A DNA stretch of 21,092 nucleotides from a virus. The translations under genes and the position numbers were made by a program. The DNA lies in IMG/VR virus record IMGVR_UViG_3300042691_056001, positions 1 through 21,092 of that record; one strand, given 5' to 3'. The notes under the pieces were generated by a model, which was not told the origin of the DNA, searched no databases, and worked only from the letters and a program-made list of their open reading frames with translations. Positions 1-7,309 of this stretch are shown piece by piece (the first letter of the stretch is position 1; each line of letters begins with the position of its first letter).

Positions 1-228
1 TTCTCCTCTGCAGGCGATGTGCTCCTGGCGGACCTGTCGTACTACCAGACCATCACCAAGGCGGGTGGGATGCAGACGGCCACTTCCATGCACCTGTACT
101 TCGATGCGGACCTCACGGCATTCCGCACCACGTTCCGCATGGATGGCCAATCCAAGATCGCCGCGCCGATCACCCCCGCCAAGGGCAACACGACCATGTC
201 GCCCTTTGTCCAACTGGGCGCTCGCTGA
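1..228 (+). CDS. Major capsid protein, HK97 fold, C-terminal fragment
   Basis: This is the last 75 codons of an open frame that enters from the left edge and stops with TGA at 226-228. The residues around the ADLSYYQTITKAGG stretch, the aromatic-rich HLYFDADLTAFR strand and the ending with MSPFVQLGAR resemble the C-terminal P/A-domain end of HK97-type major capsid proteins. The protein assembles the icosahedral shell. The call rests on family resemblance plus context, because the next genes are the usual connector and head-closure genes. The N-terminal arm, any protease or scaffold region and the start codon are outside the window. No stop or frameshift is visible in the part present. Confidence 0.8.
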   Translation, partial: FSSAGDVLLADLSYYQTITKAGGMQTATSMHLYFDADLTAFRTTFRMDGQSKIAAPITPAKGNTTMSPFVQLGAR

Positions 229-258
229 TCAGGCGCCTGACCATCAAGGAGAAATCAC

Positions 259-708
259 ATGTTTCCCAATGCAAAAGGCAGCGAGCTGTTCTCGGTTCTG
301 GCCACCATCGACCCGGCCAGCCAGGCCGTCGGCACCACCTCGACCGGCTGGATCTCGGCCGGTAACCACCACAACCTGCTGGCGCTCATCCAAAGCGGCG
401 CTCTGGGCACCAACGCCACGCTGGATGCCAAGCTCCAGCAGGCCCAGGATGCTTCGGGCACCGGTGCCAAGGACCTGACAGGCAAGGCCATCTCGCAGCT
501 CACCCAGGCTGCCAGTGGCTCGGCCAAGCAGGCGCTTATCAACCTGCGCCCGGATGACCTGGATGTGTCCAACGGCTATGCCTTCGTGCGCCTGTCGGTG
601 ACCGTGGGCGTGGCCGCCAGCCTGACGGCAGCCCAGGTGCTTGGCGTCAATCCCCGGTTTGCGCCGGGCGACGCCAATAACCAGACCGCTGTGGTCCAGG
701 TGGTCTAA
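259..708 (+). CDS. Uncharacterised phage head-region protein
   Basis: This 149-residue protein is unrecognised. It is rich in Ala, Gly, Ser and Thr, has no cysteine, no membrane segment and no signal peptide. The middle (about residues 50-90) looks helical and Gln/Ala-rich, and the C-terminal third (about 100-149) looks beta-forming and ends in VVQVV. The start is ATG 259 with an AAGGAG ribosome site at 246-251, seven bases upstream. It sits between the capsid gene and the connector gene, a place where siphophages often carry a head decoration or head-fibre protein, so a capsid-associated role is plausible. No motif shows that, and a chaperone or other accessory role cannot be excluded. Confidence 0.75.
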   Translation: MFPNAKGSELFSVLATIDPASQAVGTTSTGWISAGNHHNLLALIQSGALGTNATLDAKLQQAQDASGTGAKDLTGKAISQLTQAASGSAKQALINLRPDDLDVSNGYAFVRLSVTVGVAASLTAAQVLGVNPRFAPGDANNQTAVVQVV

Positions 709-728
709 GAAATCGGGGAGAGCAATGC

Positions 729-1352
729 ATGCCTATGCAGTTGATCACCCCGCCTGCAGGAGAGCCGGTTTCGCTTGCCGAGGCCAAGCTCCACCTGCGG
801 GTGGATTTCGATGACGACGACAGCCTGATTCAAGTCCTCATCTCGGCAGCCCGACAGGCGGCCGAGACGTTGACCAATCGGCAACTTGTCACGGCGCGCT
901 GGCGGATGGTGCTCGACAGCTTTCCCGGACCGAGCCTCATGGGCGTGCCCGCAGGGCAGACATTCTCCCTGCCCGGGCATGCCATCCTTATCCCTAAGTC
1001 GCCCCTGCAATCGGTTGTGGAAATCCGCTACCTGGACATGGCGGGTGCTTGGCAGGCCATGCCAGCAGCGAACTACACCGTCGACAGTGCCTGCGAGCCT
1101 GCCCGCATCACCCCAGTGTTTGGGCAGATCTGGCCCGTATCTCTCCCGCAAATCGGAGCCGTCTCGGTGGTCTTTGATGCCGGGTATGGCGGCGCAGAGC
1201 AAGTGCCCGAAGGCCTCAAAAGCTGGATCAAGCTGCGCCTGGGCAGCCTCTACGCCCATCGCGAGGAAGTGGCGTCGATGGCTCGAGGTCGCATTGATCC
1301 CTTGCCTTTTGTCGACGGCTTGCTCGATCCCTACAAGGTACCCCTGATATGA
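729..1352 (+). CDS. gp6-like head-tail connector protein
   Basis: This 207-residue protein opens with the pattern ITPPAGEPVSLAEAKLHLRV followed by an acidic DDDDSLI run and a helix, ISAARQAAETLTNRQL. That is characteristic of gp6/gp15-like head-tail connectors, which form a ring under the portal that extends the DNA channel. The helical N-terminal half (to about residue 60) is followed by a beta-rich middle and a C-terminal helix near 160-190, as expected. The start is ATG 729 with GGGGAG at 715-720; another ATG at 735 would remove two residues, and an out-of-frame ATG lies at 725. The length is typical of the longer members of the family. It is followed after seven bases by the head-closure gene, the standard order. 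Confidence 0.85.
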   Translation: MPMQLITPPAGEPVSLAEAKLHLRVDFDDDDSLIQVLISAARQAAETLTNRQLVTARWRMVLDSFPGPSLMGVPAGQTFSLPGHAILIPKSPLQSVVEIRYLDMAGAWQAMPAANYTVDSACEPARITPVFGQIWPVSLPQIGAVSVVFDAGYGGAEQVPEGLKSWIKLRLGSLYAHREEVASMARGRIDPLPFVDGLLDPYKVPLI

Positions 1353-1359
1353 GGCCCCT

Positions 1360-1710
1360 ATGAACCCGATCGGAGCTGGCGCATTGACGCGCCGCATCCA
1401 AGTCCAGCGCCCCAGCACCACCAAAGATCGCCTGGGCGGCCCCTGCCGAACCTGGCACGATGTGGCGACCATCTGGGCCGATATCCAGCCTCTGTCTGGG
1501 CGTGAAGCGGTGATTGCTGGGCGCATCTCGGCAGAACTCACGCATCAAATCACGGTGCGTAACCAGGGACTTTTTGACAACCCCCAGCAAGTGGCCCAGA
1601 TGCGCGTGCTCTACAAAGCCCGGGTGTTCAACATCCATTCGGCTCTTCATGAAGACGAACGTCGGGTCAAACTCATCTTGTTGGCTTCGGAGGGGCTTGA
1701 CGATGGCTAA
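1360..1710 (+). CDS. Head-closure / head-tail adaptor protein (SPP1 gp16-like)
   Basis: This 116-residue protein starts with GALTRRIQVQRPS and has a WHDVATIWADIQPLSGRE segment, then short beta strands ending KLILLASEG. The pattern (a positively charged first strand, the W-x-x-I/V-W motif, then SGRE) matches the phage head-tail joining family that includes SPP1 gp16 and HK97 gp7-type adaptors. The protein closes the DNA exit channel below the connector ring and receives the tail. The size is typical. Start ATG 1360 follows the upstream stop after seven bases. The 3' end overlaps the next gene by eight bases, suggesting coupled translation. Confidence 0.85.
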   Translation: MNPIGAGALTRRIQVQRPSTTKDRLGGPCRTWHDVATIWADIQPLSGREAVIAGRISAELTHQITVRNQGLFDNPQQVAQMRVLYKARVFNIHSALHEDERRVKLILLASEGLDDG

Positions 1711-2191
1711 ACGTGAAACCTTCAAGATCGAGGGCCTGGCCGAATTGGGCAAAGCCCTGCGTGAATTGCCAGAACGAGTCGCCAGAAACGGCCTGCGTGT
1801 CTCCGTGTACGCAGGGGCCAAGGTTGTCCGGGACGAAGCCCGTGCCCGGGCACCCAAGGCAGAGCAGCCCTTGGGGCCGAACCAGCCACCACCGGGCACC
1901 CTCAAGCGCTCGGTGATCATGAAGCACATCCCAGAGCTCTCCAGCCTCACGCGTCAGACCTTCTTTGTGACGGTGCGCCACGGCAAGAAGTACCGCAAGC
2001 AGGGCAAAAAGGGCAACCTTTCGCAGGATGCCTGGTACTGGCGTTTCGTGGAGTTTGGCACCCGAAAAATGCGCGCACGGCCATTCCTGAGACCCGCTCT
2101 GGAAGCCAAGCGGCGCGAAGCGGGGCAGGCCATGAAGGACCGTTTGAGCGAGCGCATCGAGATGGAAGCCAGCAAGCTCTCCCGGAAATAG
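1703..2191 (+). CDS. HK97 gp10-like tail-joining protein
   Basis: A 162-residue basic protein. Residues 1-35 read as an amphipathic helix with ELGKALRELPERVA, followed by a VVRDEARARAP segment and, near the end, the hallmark WRFVEFGTRKMRARPFLRPAL with two aromatic residues before the Gly-Thr. That pair of signatures identifies the HK97 gp10 family, which acts at the head-tail interface between closure protein and tail terminator. The frame is open upstream to 1514, but ATG 1703 is preferred because it carries GGAGGGG at 1689-1695 and lies eight bases inside the preceding gene. The C-terminal helix is Lys/Glu-rich. Family placement is confident; the exact interface role is known only from homologues. 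Confidence 0.88.
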   Translation: MAKRETFKIEGLAELGKALRELPERVARNGLRVSVYAGAKVVRDEARARAPKAEQPLGPNQPPPGTLKRSVIMKHIPELSSLTRQTFFVTVRHGKKYRKQGKKGNLSQDAWYWRFVEFGTRKMRARPFLRPALEAKRREAGQAMKDRLSERIEMEASKLSRK

Positions 2192-2193
2192 CC

Positions 2194-2553
2194 GTGCAGG
2201 ATTTCTTTGATGCCATCAAGGATCTGGCCGCAGGTGAGGTCTACGCGCTTGTCGCTGCAGAGAACACCCAGTACCCGGCCATTGTCTACACGCCTATCGG
2301 CCAGGAGCACATCTTCGGCATCGATGGGCCGAATGTGTCACGAAGCCTGCAGCGCGTGCGCGTGCAGGTCGACACCTACGCTAGAACGTACCAGGAGGCC
2401 TTGAACCTGCAAGACCAGGTCCTGGCGGCGCTTTTGGCGGACAAGAGCACCGTTGCCGATGTGCGCATGGGACTCAGTGAATTTGAAGATCAGGCCCGGC
2501 TGTACCGGGTGAGCGTGGACTACACCTACTACCGACAGGGCAGTTCACCATGA
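2194..2553 (+). CDS. Tail completion/terminator protein, DUF3168 family
   Basis: A 119-residue protein that starts at GTG 2194, two bases after the previous TAG, so re-initiation by the same ribosome is likely. The N-terminus is a helix (FFDAIKDLAAGEVYALV), followed by strands with YPAIVYTPIG, the RVRVQVDTYARTYQEA motif with a helix behind it, and a final strand VSVDYTYY. This alpha-beta arrangement, with a polar strand of alternating R/V/Q/V/D and a closing DYTYY strand, fits the DUF3168 tail-completion family, which contains the SPP1 gp17-like and lambda gpU-like tail terminators that cap the tail tube and set its length. The stop overlaps an ATG at 2550, which is not the favoured start of the next gene. 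Confidence 0.8.
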   Translation: MQDFFDAIKDLAAGEVYALVAAENTQYPAIVYTPIGQEHIFGIDGPNVSRSLQRVRVQVDTYARTYQEALNLQDQVLAALLADKSTVADVRMGLSEFEDQARLYRVSVDYTYYRQGSSP

Positions 2554-2569
2554 AACAAGGAGCATGTGC

Positions 2570-2980
2570 ATGAGCAGCACCGCCATCACCGCCCAGGGCA
2601 TCGCCATTGCCCGCTTTGGCACCACCACCTTTGAAACCATCCCCAACGTGGTCTCGTTTCAGGGCCCCGGGGGCCAGGCCTCGGTCATCGATGTGACCAA
2701 TCTGGCCTCCACGGCCAAAGAAAAACGAGTGGGCCTGCGCGACGAAGGGCAGCTCTCGCTCAGCCTGCACTACAACCCTGAAGACGCAGTGCACCAGGGA
2801 TTGCGCACCGACCGCGCCAACCGCATCCGTCGACAGTTTCGGATCACCTTCACCGATGTGGCAGCTGCCACTTGGACTTTTTACGGCTATGTCACGCAGT
2901 TCAGCGTGCAAGGCGGCGTGGACGCGGTGGTCGAGGCCAGTGTGACCATTGAAATCGACGGCGACATCACAGAAAGTTAA
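2570..2980 (+). CDS. Major tail tube protein
   Basis: This 136-residue protein is the tail tube subunit by position and pattern. The N-terminus MSSTAITAQGIAIARFG and the FETIPNVVSFQGPGG segment, the EKRVGLRDEGQLSLSLHYN centre and the final strands (TWTFYGYVTQFSVQ, ASVTIEIDGDI) form the compact beta-sandwich expected for lambda gpV-N-type tail tube proteins. There is no C-terminal Ig-like domain such as lambda gpV has. Start choice: ATG 2570 is seven bases after AAGGAG (2557-2562). ATG 2564 would add only two residues and would leave one base between ribosome site and start, so it is disfavoured. The protein polymerises around the tape measure and is followed by the chaperone pair. Confidence 0.85.
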   Translation: MSSTAITAQGIAIARFGTTTFETIPNVVSFQGPGGQASVIDVTNLASTAKEKRVGLRDEGQLSLSLHYNPEDAVHQGLRTDRANRIRRQFRITFTDVAAATWTFYGYVTQFSVQGGVDAVVEASVTIEIDGDITES

Positions 2981-2984
2981 AACC

Positions 2985-3350
2985 ATGAATCTCCTGTCCA
3001 AAGAGGCCATCCTGGCCGCCGATGATTTGCCGCGTGAAGTCGTGAGCGTTCCCGAGTGGGGCGGTGTGGTGCATGTGCGCACCATGACCGGTACCGACCG
3101 CGACGCCTTCGAAGCCAGCCTGATCACAAAAGAATCCGTCCCGTCGTCCAAAGACCAACGCATGCACAACGTCCGCGCGCGTCTGGTTGCGCTCACCTTG
3201 TGTGATGAGTCGGGCGAGCGTTTGTTCCTGGATGGTGAGATCGACGCTCTGGGCCGTAAAAGTGCCCGGGCGCTTGACCGGGTGTTTGCCGTGGCCCAGC
3301 GCCTGAACGGCATCGGCACCGATGAGGCACAAGCCGCAAAAAACGCCTGA
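2985..3350 (+). CDS. Tail assembly chaperone (lambda gpG-like)
   Basis: A 121-residue acidic protein (MNLLSKEAILAADDLPRE...) between tail tube and tape measure, the conserved place of the short tail chaperone. The visible pattern is a short strand at the start, VVSVPEWGGVVHVRTMTG, then helices (DRDAFEASLI, LDRVFAVAQRLNG). This pattern recurs in tail assembly chaperone families of proteobacterial siphophages. The frame is open from 2949, but ATG 2985 is preferred because it starts just after the tail tube stop. Its last codons contain A AAA AAC (3338-3344), then GCC TGA. Ribosomes that slip back one base there read on into the following frame and make the long G-T form of about 240 residues. 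Chaperone function is inferred from position and frameshift. Confidence 0.82.
   Translation: MNLLSKEAILAADDLPREVVSVPEWGGVVHVRTMTGTDRDAFEASLITKESVPSSKDQRMHNVRARLVALTLCDESGERLFLDGEIDALGRKSARALDRVFAVAQRLNGIGTDEAQAAKNA
3338..3344 (+). other. Programmed -1 ribosomal frameshift site (A AAA AAC)
   Basis: The heptamer AAAAAAC is in exactly the zero-frame phase (A AAA AAC) needed for tandem -1 slippage, two codons before the TGA of the G-like chaperone. After slippage the frame has no stop until 3704-3706 and encodes the DUF4035 region. Eight bases downstream a hairpin is possible, pairing gccagc (3353-3358) with gctggc (3388-3393), which could stimulate slippage; its stability was not computed. Lambda G/GT and many other long-tailed phages use this arrangement. 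Seen in sequence: heptamer, phase, and open downstream frame. Inferred: efficiency and hairpin. Confidence 0.85.
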
Positions 3351-3373
3351 TCGCCAGCCCCGCCCGGCGCTTT

Positions 3374-3706
3374 GTGTTTCGCCTGGCGCTGGCTTTGGGC
3401 ACGCCGGTGCGGGAGTTACTGGCGCGCATGGGCTCGGATGAGCTCACCGAGTGGATGGCGTTTTATCAACTGGAGCCCTTTGGCGACTTTCGGGCGGACT
3501 TGCGCTCGGCCATCGTGGCGTCCACCTTGGCCAACGCCCACCGCAGCAAAGAGGGCAAGCCCTTCACCCCCGAGGACTTCATGCCCTTTGTGCATAAGCA
3601 CCACAAAGAGCACCGCTCAGATCAGCCCACGGCCTCTGAAGCAGATGCATCACGCCTGAACATCGCCCGCTTCAAGGCCATGTTCGCGCACCGCATTAAA
3701 AGATAA
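3374..3706 (+). CDS. Tail assembly chaperone T domain (DUF4035), frameshift-expressed
   Basis: The coordinates give the longest separately startable frame, from GTG 3374, but there is no ribosome site before it. The open frame reaches back through the slippery site, so the likely product is the C-terminal half (about 120 residues from 3344) of a G-T fusion. The motif MGSDELTEWMAFYQLEPFG is the signature of the DUF4035/gpT-like family, in which an aromatic-rich W-x-x-x-Y/L-x-x-EP segment follows a helix. A Lys/His-rich region near residues 70-80 precedes the C-terminal basic tail MFAHRIKR. In lambda the G-T protein binds the tape measure and recruits tube subunits; the same role is inferred here. 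Stop TAA 3704-3706 lies nine bases before the tape measure gene. Confidence 0.8.
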   Translation: MFRLALALGTPVRELLARMGSDELTEWMAFYQLEPFGDFRADLRSAIVASTLANAHRSKEGKPFTPEDFMPFVHKHHKEHRSDQPTASEADASRLNIARFKAMFAHRIKR

Positions 3707-3715
3707 GGCGACTCC

Positions 3716-6205
3716 ATGGCTGATATCGGCTCACTGGTCATCAAACTTGCTGCCGATACTGCCGAGTTTCAGGCCGATCTCGGGCGCAGTGCGCGTTTGC
3801 TGGACAAGCACGCCTCGGAGATGAAAGCTTCGCTGCAGCAAGTGGCGAGCGTTGCCCGTACCGCTTTTGCTGTCGTCATTGGAACCACCTCGGTGGCAGC
3901 TTTGCGGGACTTTGTGGCCCAGACCCTGGAGACCTCGGCTGCGCTGCAGGGCCTGGCTGAGCAAACGGGGGCGAGTGCCATGGCACTGTCAGGCTTTGCG
4001 CCGGTGGCCACCATTTCGGGCACCGCCATGGACGCCATTGGCGGGAGCCTTGCCAAACTCTCCAAGGGCCTGGCAGGCGTTGACGACGAAACGGCCGGTG
4101 CCACCAAGGCGCTCCAGTTTCTGGGTATCCGGGCCAAGGATGCCAGCGGCAACCTGCGCGATCCGGCTGAGGTCATGAACGATGTGGCCTTGAAGCTGTC
4201 CGAATTTGAGGACGGCGCAGGCAAGACGGCCCTGGCCATGGAGCTTTTTGGCAAGTCGGGCGCGTCCATGCTGCCCTTTCTCAAAGACCTCGCAGAAAAC
4301 CAGGACCTCAATATCCGCCTCACGGCCCAGCAGATCGAGGAAGCGGACAACGCCTCCAAAGCGCTGGCCCGCATGAAAGCCGAGTCGGGTTTTGTAGCGC
4401 AGACCCTGGTCACGGCCGCCATTCCGTCCATGACCGTGCTGGCGCAGGAGCTCAAACAGGTGCTGTTTGGCACTGACGATGCAGTGGGCGGTATCCAGCG
4501 TCTGCGCACCGATGGTTCACTCACCACCTGGGCGCAGAACACGGCGTACGCCATCGCCGTGGTCATCGACGCCCTGCGCGGCATCGGTCAGACCATCAAG
4601 TCGGTGATTGGCAGTTTCCAGGCGGTGTGGGCAGACATCGAACTGGCCGGGACATTTTTAGCGGGAGGCGAGGGACTCAATCCGTTCTCTGAAGAGAACC
4701 GTGCACGCCTCAAGGCAGCGCTGGACAAGCGCAACACGATCGTCGAGCAGGCAAATCAGAACTACGTCGAGCTGTGGGACATGCCACTCTTGGCCGATGC
4801 GGTCACCAAGCGCTTTGATGACATCCGCAAAGCCACTGACGCGAGCAGTACCGAAACGACTGCACCGGCTCCCCGCAAGCGCCTGAACTACAGCACCGCC
4901 ACCACGAGCGTCACAGCTACGGCCATGGCAGGCATCGACAGTGAGCTCAAGCGCCTGCAAGCCTTGGTGGATGTGGAGTCCGGCATCCTCAAGGATCGCC
5001 AACGCATCATCGACCTTTATGAAAACCAGGGCTACCTGAGTTTCAAGGAAGCCAGTGAGGCCCGCCTGGCGGCACAGCAGGACTTCACGCAAAAGCTCTC
5101 TGCCTTGTCTTCGGATGAGGAAGCCGTTTTGCGCCGAGGCCTCGAGACGGTCGCTAAAACCAGCCAGGACAAACTGAGGCTCCAGGACAAACTTGCGGAA
5201 ATCGCCCTCAAACGCCAAAAGCTCGAGCGCGACGCCCAGCAGTCAGACCTGGAGCGTCAGATCCGGCTGCCTGGCGAATCCCTCAAAGACCTGCAAGAGC
5301 AGGCCTCGCGTGGTCAGGCCCAGTTGCGTGCCAGCGAAGAGCAGATCAAGACGCTGCGCGAGACCGGCTCCATCAGCGAGCTCGAGTCCCTCCGCCGCTT
5401 GGGCGAAGCCCGTCAGGAAAGCGCCAGTCAGCTGGCCAGTCTGGCCCAACAAGCTCGTGCCCTTGCTGACGCCGCCCCCGGCAATGAAAAACTTGCCGAA
5501 GCCCTTCGCAAAATCGAGGAAGCTGCGCGCCAGGCAGCTGATGGCGCACAGCTGTTGACGCAGCGGGCCAAGGAACTCTCGGACCCCGAGGCGGGGTTTT
5601 CCAAAGGCCTGCGCGCTGTGGCCGAGGAAGCCGAGCAAATCGGCAAGCAGATGGAAGCGGCCACCGTTCGCGCCTTCAATGGCATGACGGATGCGCTGGT
5701 GGGCTTTGTGATGACGGGCAAGCTCGACTTCAGGTCGCTGGCGAACTCCATCATCTCGGATTTGATCCGCATCCAGATCCAGCGCACCATCACCTTGCCC
5801 CTGGCCAAAGCCATGAGCAGCTTCTTTGGTTTTGCCGATGGCGGGGTCATGACGGCACAGGGACCACTGCCATTGTCAGTACCGTTGCGGGGCTACGCCA
5901 GCGGAGGGATTGCCAATTCGCCGCAACTGGCGGTGTTTGGCGAAGGCTCGAGGCCAGAGGCCTATGTGCCGTTGCCCGATGGGCGGACCATTCCCGTGAC
6001 CATGAGCGGTGGCGCTGCGGGTGCCGGCTTGGGGTCGGGCACCGTCTTCAACATTTCCGTGAACGTCTCGGACTCGGGTACATCAACACGGGGTGACAAC
6101 GCGGGTGGTCGTGACCTGGGTCAGGCGGTGGCCAATGCAGTGCGCCAGGAGTTGCTCGCGCAAAAGCGGGCCGGAGGTTTGCTCGATAGCAGGAGGGCTT
6201 TGTAA
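3716..6205 (+). CDS. Tail tape measure protein
   Basis: At 829 residues this is the second-longest gene and has the layout of a tape measure protein. The N-terminus is the family opening (IGSLVIKLAADTAEFQADL) with a hydrophobic segment near residues 47-65. The middle has the FGKSGASMLPFLKDL pattern near 180-195 and a hydrophobic stretch around 275-305. Residues about 405-645 are a long Lys/Glu/Gln/Ala-rich coiled coil. The C-terminus contains FADGGVMT, GYASGGIANSP and FGEGSRPEAYVPL, the conserved end of lambda gpH-like proteins. It fixes tail length, and its hydrophobic segments may help DNA cross the inner membrane. By the usual tape measure ruler rule, 829 residues would give a tail of roughly lambda scale. 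Start ATG 3716 has only a weak AAGGCG upstream. Confidence 0.95.
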   Translation: MADIGSLVIKLAADTAEFQADLGRSARLLDKHASEMKASLQQVASVARTAFAVVIGTTSVAALRDFVAQTLETSAALQGLAEQTGASAMALSGFAPVATISGTAMDAIGGSLAKLSKGLAGVDDETAGATKALQFLGIRAKDASGNLRDPAEVMNDVALKLSEFEDGAGKTALAMELFGKSGASMLPFLKDLAENQDLNIRLTAQQIEEADNASKALARMKAESGFVAQTLVTAAIPSMTVLAQELKQVLFGTDDAVGGIQRLRTDGSLTTWAQNTAYAIAVVIDALRGIGQTIKSVIGSFQAVWADIELAGTFLAGGEGLNPFSEENRARLKAALDKRNTIVEQANQNYVELWDMPLLADAVTKRFDDIRKATDASSTETTAPAPRKRLNYSTATTSVTATAMAGIDSELKRLQALVDVESGILKDRQRIIDLYENQGYLSFKEASEARLAAQQDFTQKLSALSSDEEAVLRRGLETVAKTSQDKLRLQDKLAEIALKRQKLERDAQQSDLERQIRLPGESLKDLQEQASRGQAQLRASEEQIKTLRETGSISELESLRRLGEARQESASQLASLAQQARALADAAPGNEKLAEALRKIEEAARQAADGAQLLTQRAKELSDPEAGFSKGLRAVAEEAEQIGKQMEAATVRAFNGMTDALVGFVMTGKLDFRSLANSIISDLIRIQIQRTITLPLAKAMSSFFGFADGGVMTAQGPLPLSVPLRGYASGGIANSPQLAVFGEGSRPEAYVPLPDGRTIPVTMSGGAAGAGLGSGTVFNISVNVSDSGTSTRGDNAGGRDLGQAVANAVRQELLAQKRAGGLLDSRRAL

Positions 6206-6544
6206 ATGGCTGTTTTTACATGGATCCCTTCCTTGGGTGCCAGTATGGCCATGCGGCCCAATGTGCGCCGTGTGGCTTTTGGGGATGGCTATGAGCAGCG
6301 CCTGACCTTTGGCATCCACACCCAAGCCGAGGTCTGGACGCTGGAGTTTCGTGGACGCACCACGCAGGATGCCGGTGCCATGGATTCGTTCTTGCGCGCT
6401 CGCGGGGGTGTGCAGGCCTTTGAGTGGACCACCCCGGGAGGCACTGCGGCCAAGTTCACCTGCGAAGAGTGGAGCCGCTCAGTGGATGAGCCCAACGTCG
6501 AGACGGTGCGGGCCACGTTCAAACAGGTGTTTGATTTGTCATGA
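6206..6544 (+). CDS. Minor tail protein M (lambda gpM-like)
   Basis: A 112-residue protein beginning directly after the tape measure stop, with AGGAGGG at 6191-6197 before ATG 6206. The visible pattern is MAVFTWIP at the start, the FGDGYEQRLTFGIHT motif (in the family an F/L-G-D/N-G-Y segment), an EVWTLEFRGRT strand, and the AFEWTTPGG and FTCEEW strands. That is the phage minor tail family containing lambda gpM, a tail-tip component just distal to the tube. The length agrees with lambda gpM (about 109). It overlaps the next gene by four bases (ATGA at 6541), so translation is coupled. Confidence 0.92.
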   Translation: MAVFTWIPSLGASMAMRPNVRRVAFGDGYEQRLTFGIHTQAEVWTLEFRGRTTQDAGAMDSFLRARGGVQAFEWTTPGGTAAKFTCEEWSRSVDEPNVETVRATFKQVFDLS

Positions 6545-7260
6545 CCGAGTCCATTCAAACCAGTGAAGCGATCACCGCAGAAATCCAGAAACTTGCGCCC
6601 AGTGCTGTGATCGAGCTCTTTGTGCTGGATCTGTCGCTATTTGGGCAGGGACCCGTGCGCTTTCATGCAGGCACCAACGCCCTCCTGCAGCGTGTGGTCT
6701 GGCAAGGCTACGCCTATGAGGCGTTTCCGATCCAGGTAGAGGGCTTTGAGTTCAACGGTGGCGGGCAGGTGCCTCGTCCCCGGCTGCGAGTGGCCAATGT
6801 CACGGGCTCGATCACCGCTCTGGTGCTGAGCTACCAAGACCTGGTGGGTGCCAGGATCACCCGCAAGCGAACCCTGGCCAAGTACCTCGATGCGGTCAAT
6901 TTTGAGGGCAGCGTGAACCCGACGGCAGACCCTTTGGCCGAGTTTGCCGACGATGTGTACAGCGTTGACCGCAAGTCGCGTGAAACGCGCGAGGTGGTCG
7001 AGTTTGAGTTGGCCGCATCCTTTGATCTGGAAGGCGTCAGCTTGCCGCGCCGTCAGATTGTGCAAAACGTCTGCCCTTGGTCCTACCGGGGTGCCGAGTG
7101 TGGTTACACGGGCAGTGCGTATTTCAACGCCAGCGATGAGTTGGTGAGCAGCAGGGCGCAGGACACCTGCGGCAAACGCCTGGCATCTTGCCAGAGGCGT
7201 TTTGGGACGAACGCTGAGCTGCCCTTCGGGGGCTTTCCTGCCGCTGGCTTGTTTCGATGA
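6541..7260 (+). CDS. Minor tail protein L (lambda gpL-like, Fe-S tail tip protein)
   Basis: A 239-residue homologue of lambda gpL. The body has APSAVIELFVLDLSLFG, FEFNGGGQVPRPRLRVANV and the PRRQIVQNVCPWSYRG segment. Four cysteines at about 178, 187, 210 and 217 keep the spacing C-x8-C-x22-C-x6-C. In lambda gpL the four C-terminal cysteines are known to bind a [4Fe-4S] cluster, so a cluster is expected here. The protein forms a ring at the distal tail tip with M, I and J. Length is close to lambda gpL (232). The start overlaps gpM's stop. The next start lies about 33 bases downstream, after a short near-duplicated stretch. Confidence 0.93.
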   Translation: MTESIQTSEAITAEIQKLAPSAVIELFVLDLSLFGQGPVRFHAGTNALLQRVVWQGYAYEAFPIQVEGFEFNGGGQVPRPRLRVANVTGSITALVLSYQDLVGARITRKRTLAKYLDAVNFEGSVNPTADPLAEFADDVYSVDRKSRETREVVEFELAASFDLEGVSLPRRQIVQNVCPWSYRGAECGYTGSAYFNASDELVSSRAQDTCGKRLASCQRRFGTNAELPFGGFPAAGLFR

Positions 7261-7277
7261 GGGCTCAAGGCAATCCT

Positions 7278-7309
7278 TGAATGAAATCAATCCATGAATG
7301 AAGTCAATC
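7278..7309 (+). repeat. Short near-perfect direct repeat over the gpK start
   Basis: TGAATGAAATCAATC at 7278-7292 recurs as TGAATGAAGTCAATC at 7295-7309, with 14 of 15 bases the same and a 17-base offset. The second copy covers the start of the gpK-like gene. The result is three ATG codons (7281, 7294, 7298) in three different frames. ATG 7281 gives a six-codon reading that stops at 7299-7301, overlapping the real start. This may be a recent small duplication; whether it affects translation is unknown. Confidence 0.75.

Noticed and set aside
17-478. 153-codon frame running across the capsid end and the next gene
   Set aside because: It overlaps two better-supported genes in another frame, has Arg/Pro/Ser-rich composition typical of GC-rich shadow frames, and has no ribosome site.
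705-1541. Long minus-strand open frame over the connector and head-closure genes
   Set aside because: It is antisense to two recognised genes and has no motif; open antisense frames are common in GC-rich coding sequence. The same reasoning rejects 2474-3319, 6637-7497, 11287-12141 and 19037-20053 on the minus strand.
2564-2569. ATG 2564 as start of the tail tube gene
   Set aside because: It leaves one base after the AAGGAG site; ATG 2570 has a seven-base spacing.
3353-3393. Stimulatory hairpin for the frameshift as a separate feature
   Set aside because: Only six clean pairs can be read by eye and stability was not computed; it is noted with the slippery site rather than claimed.
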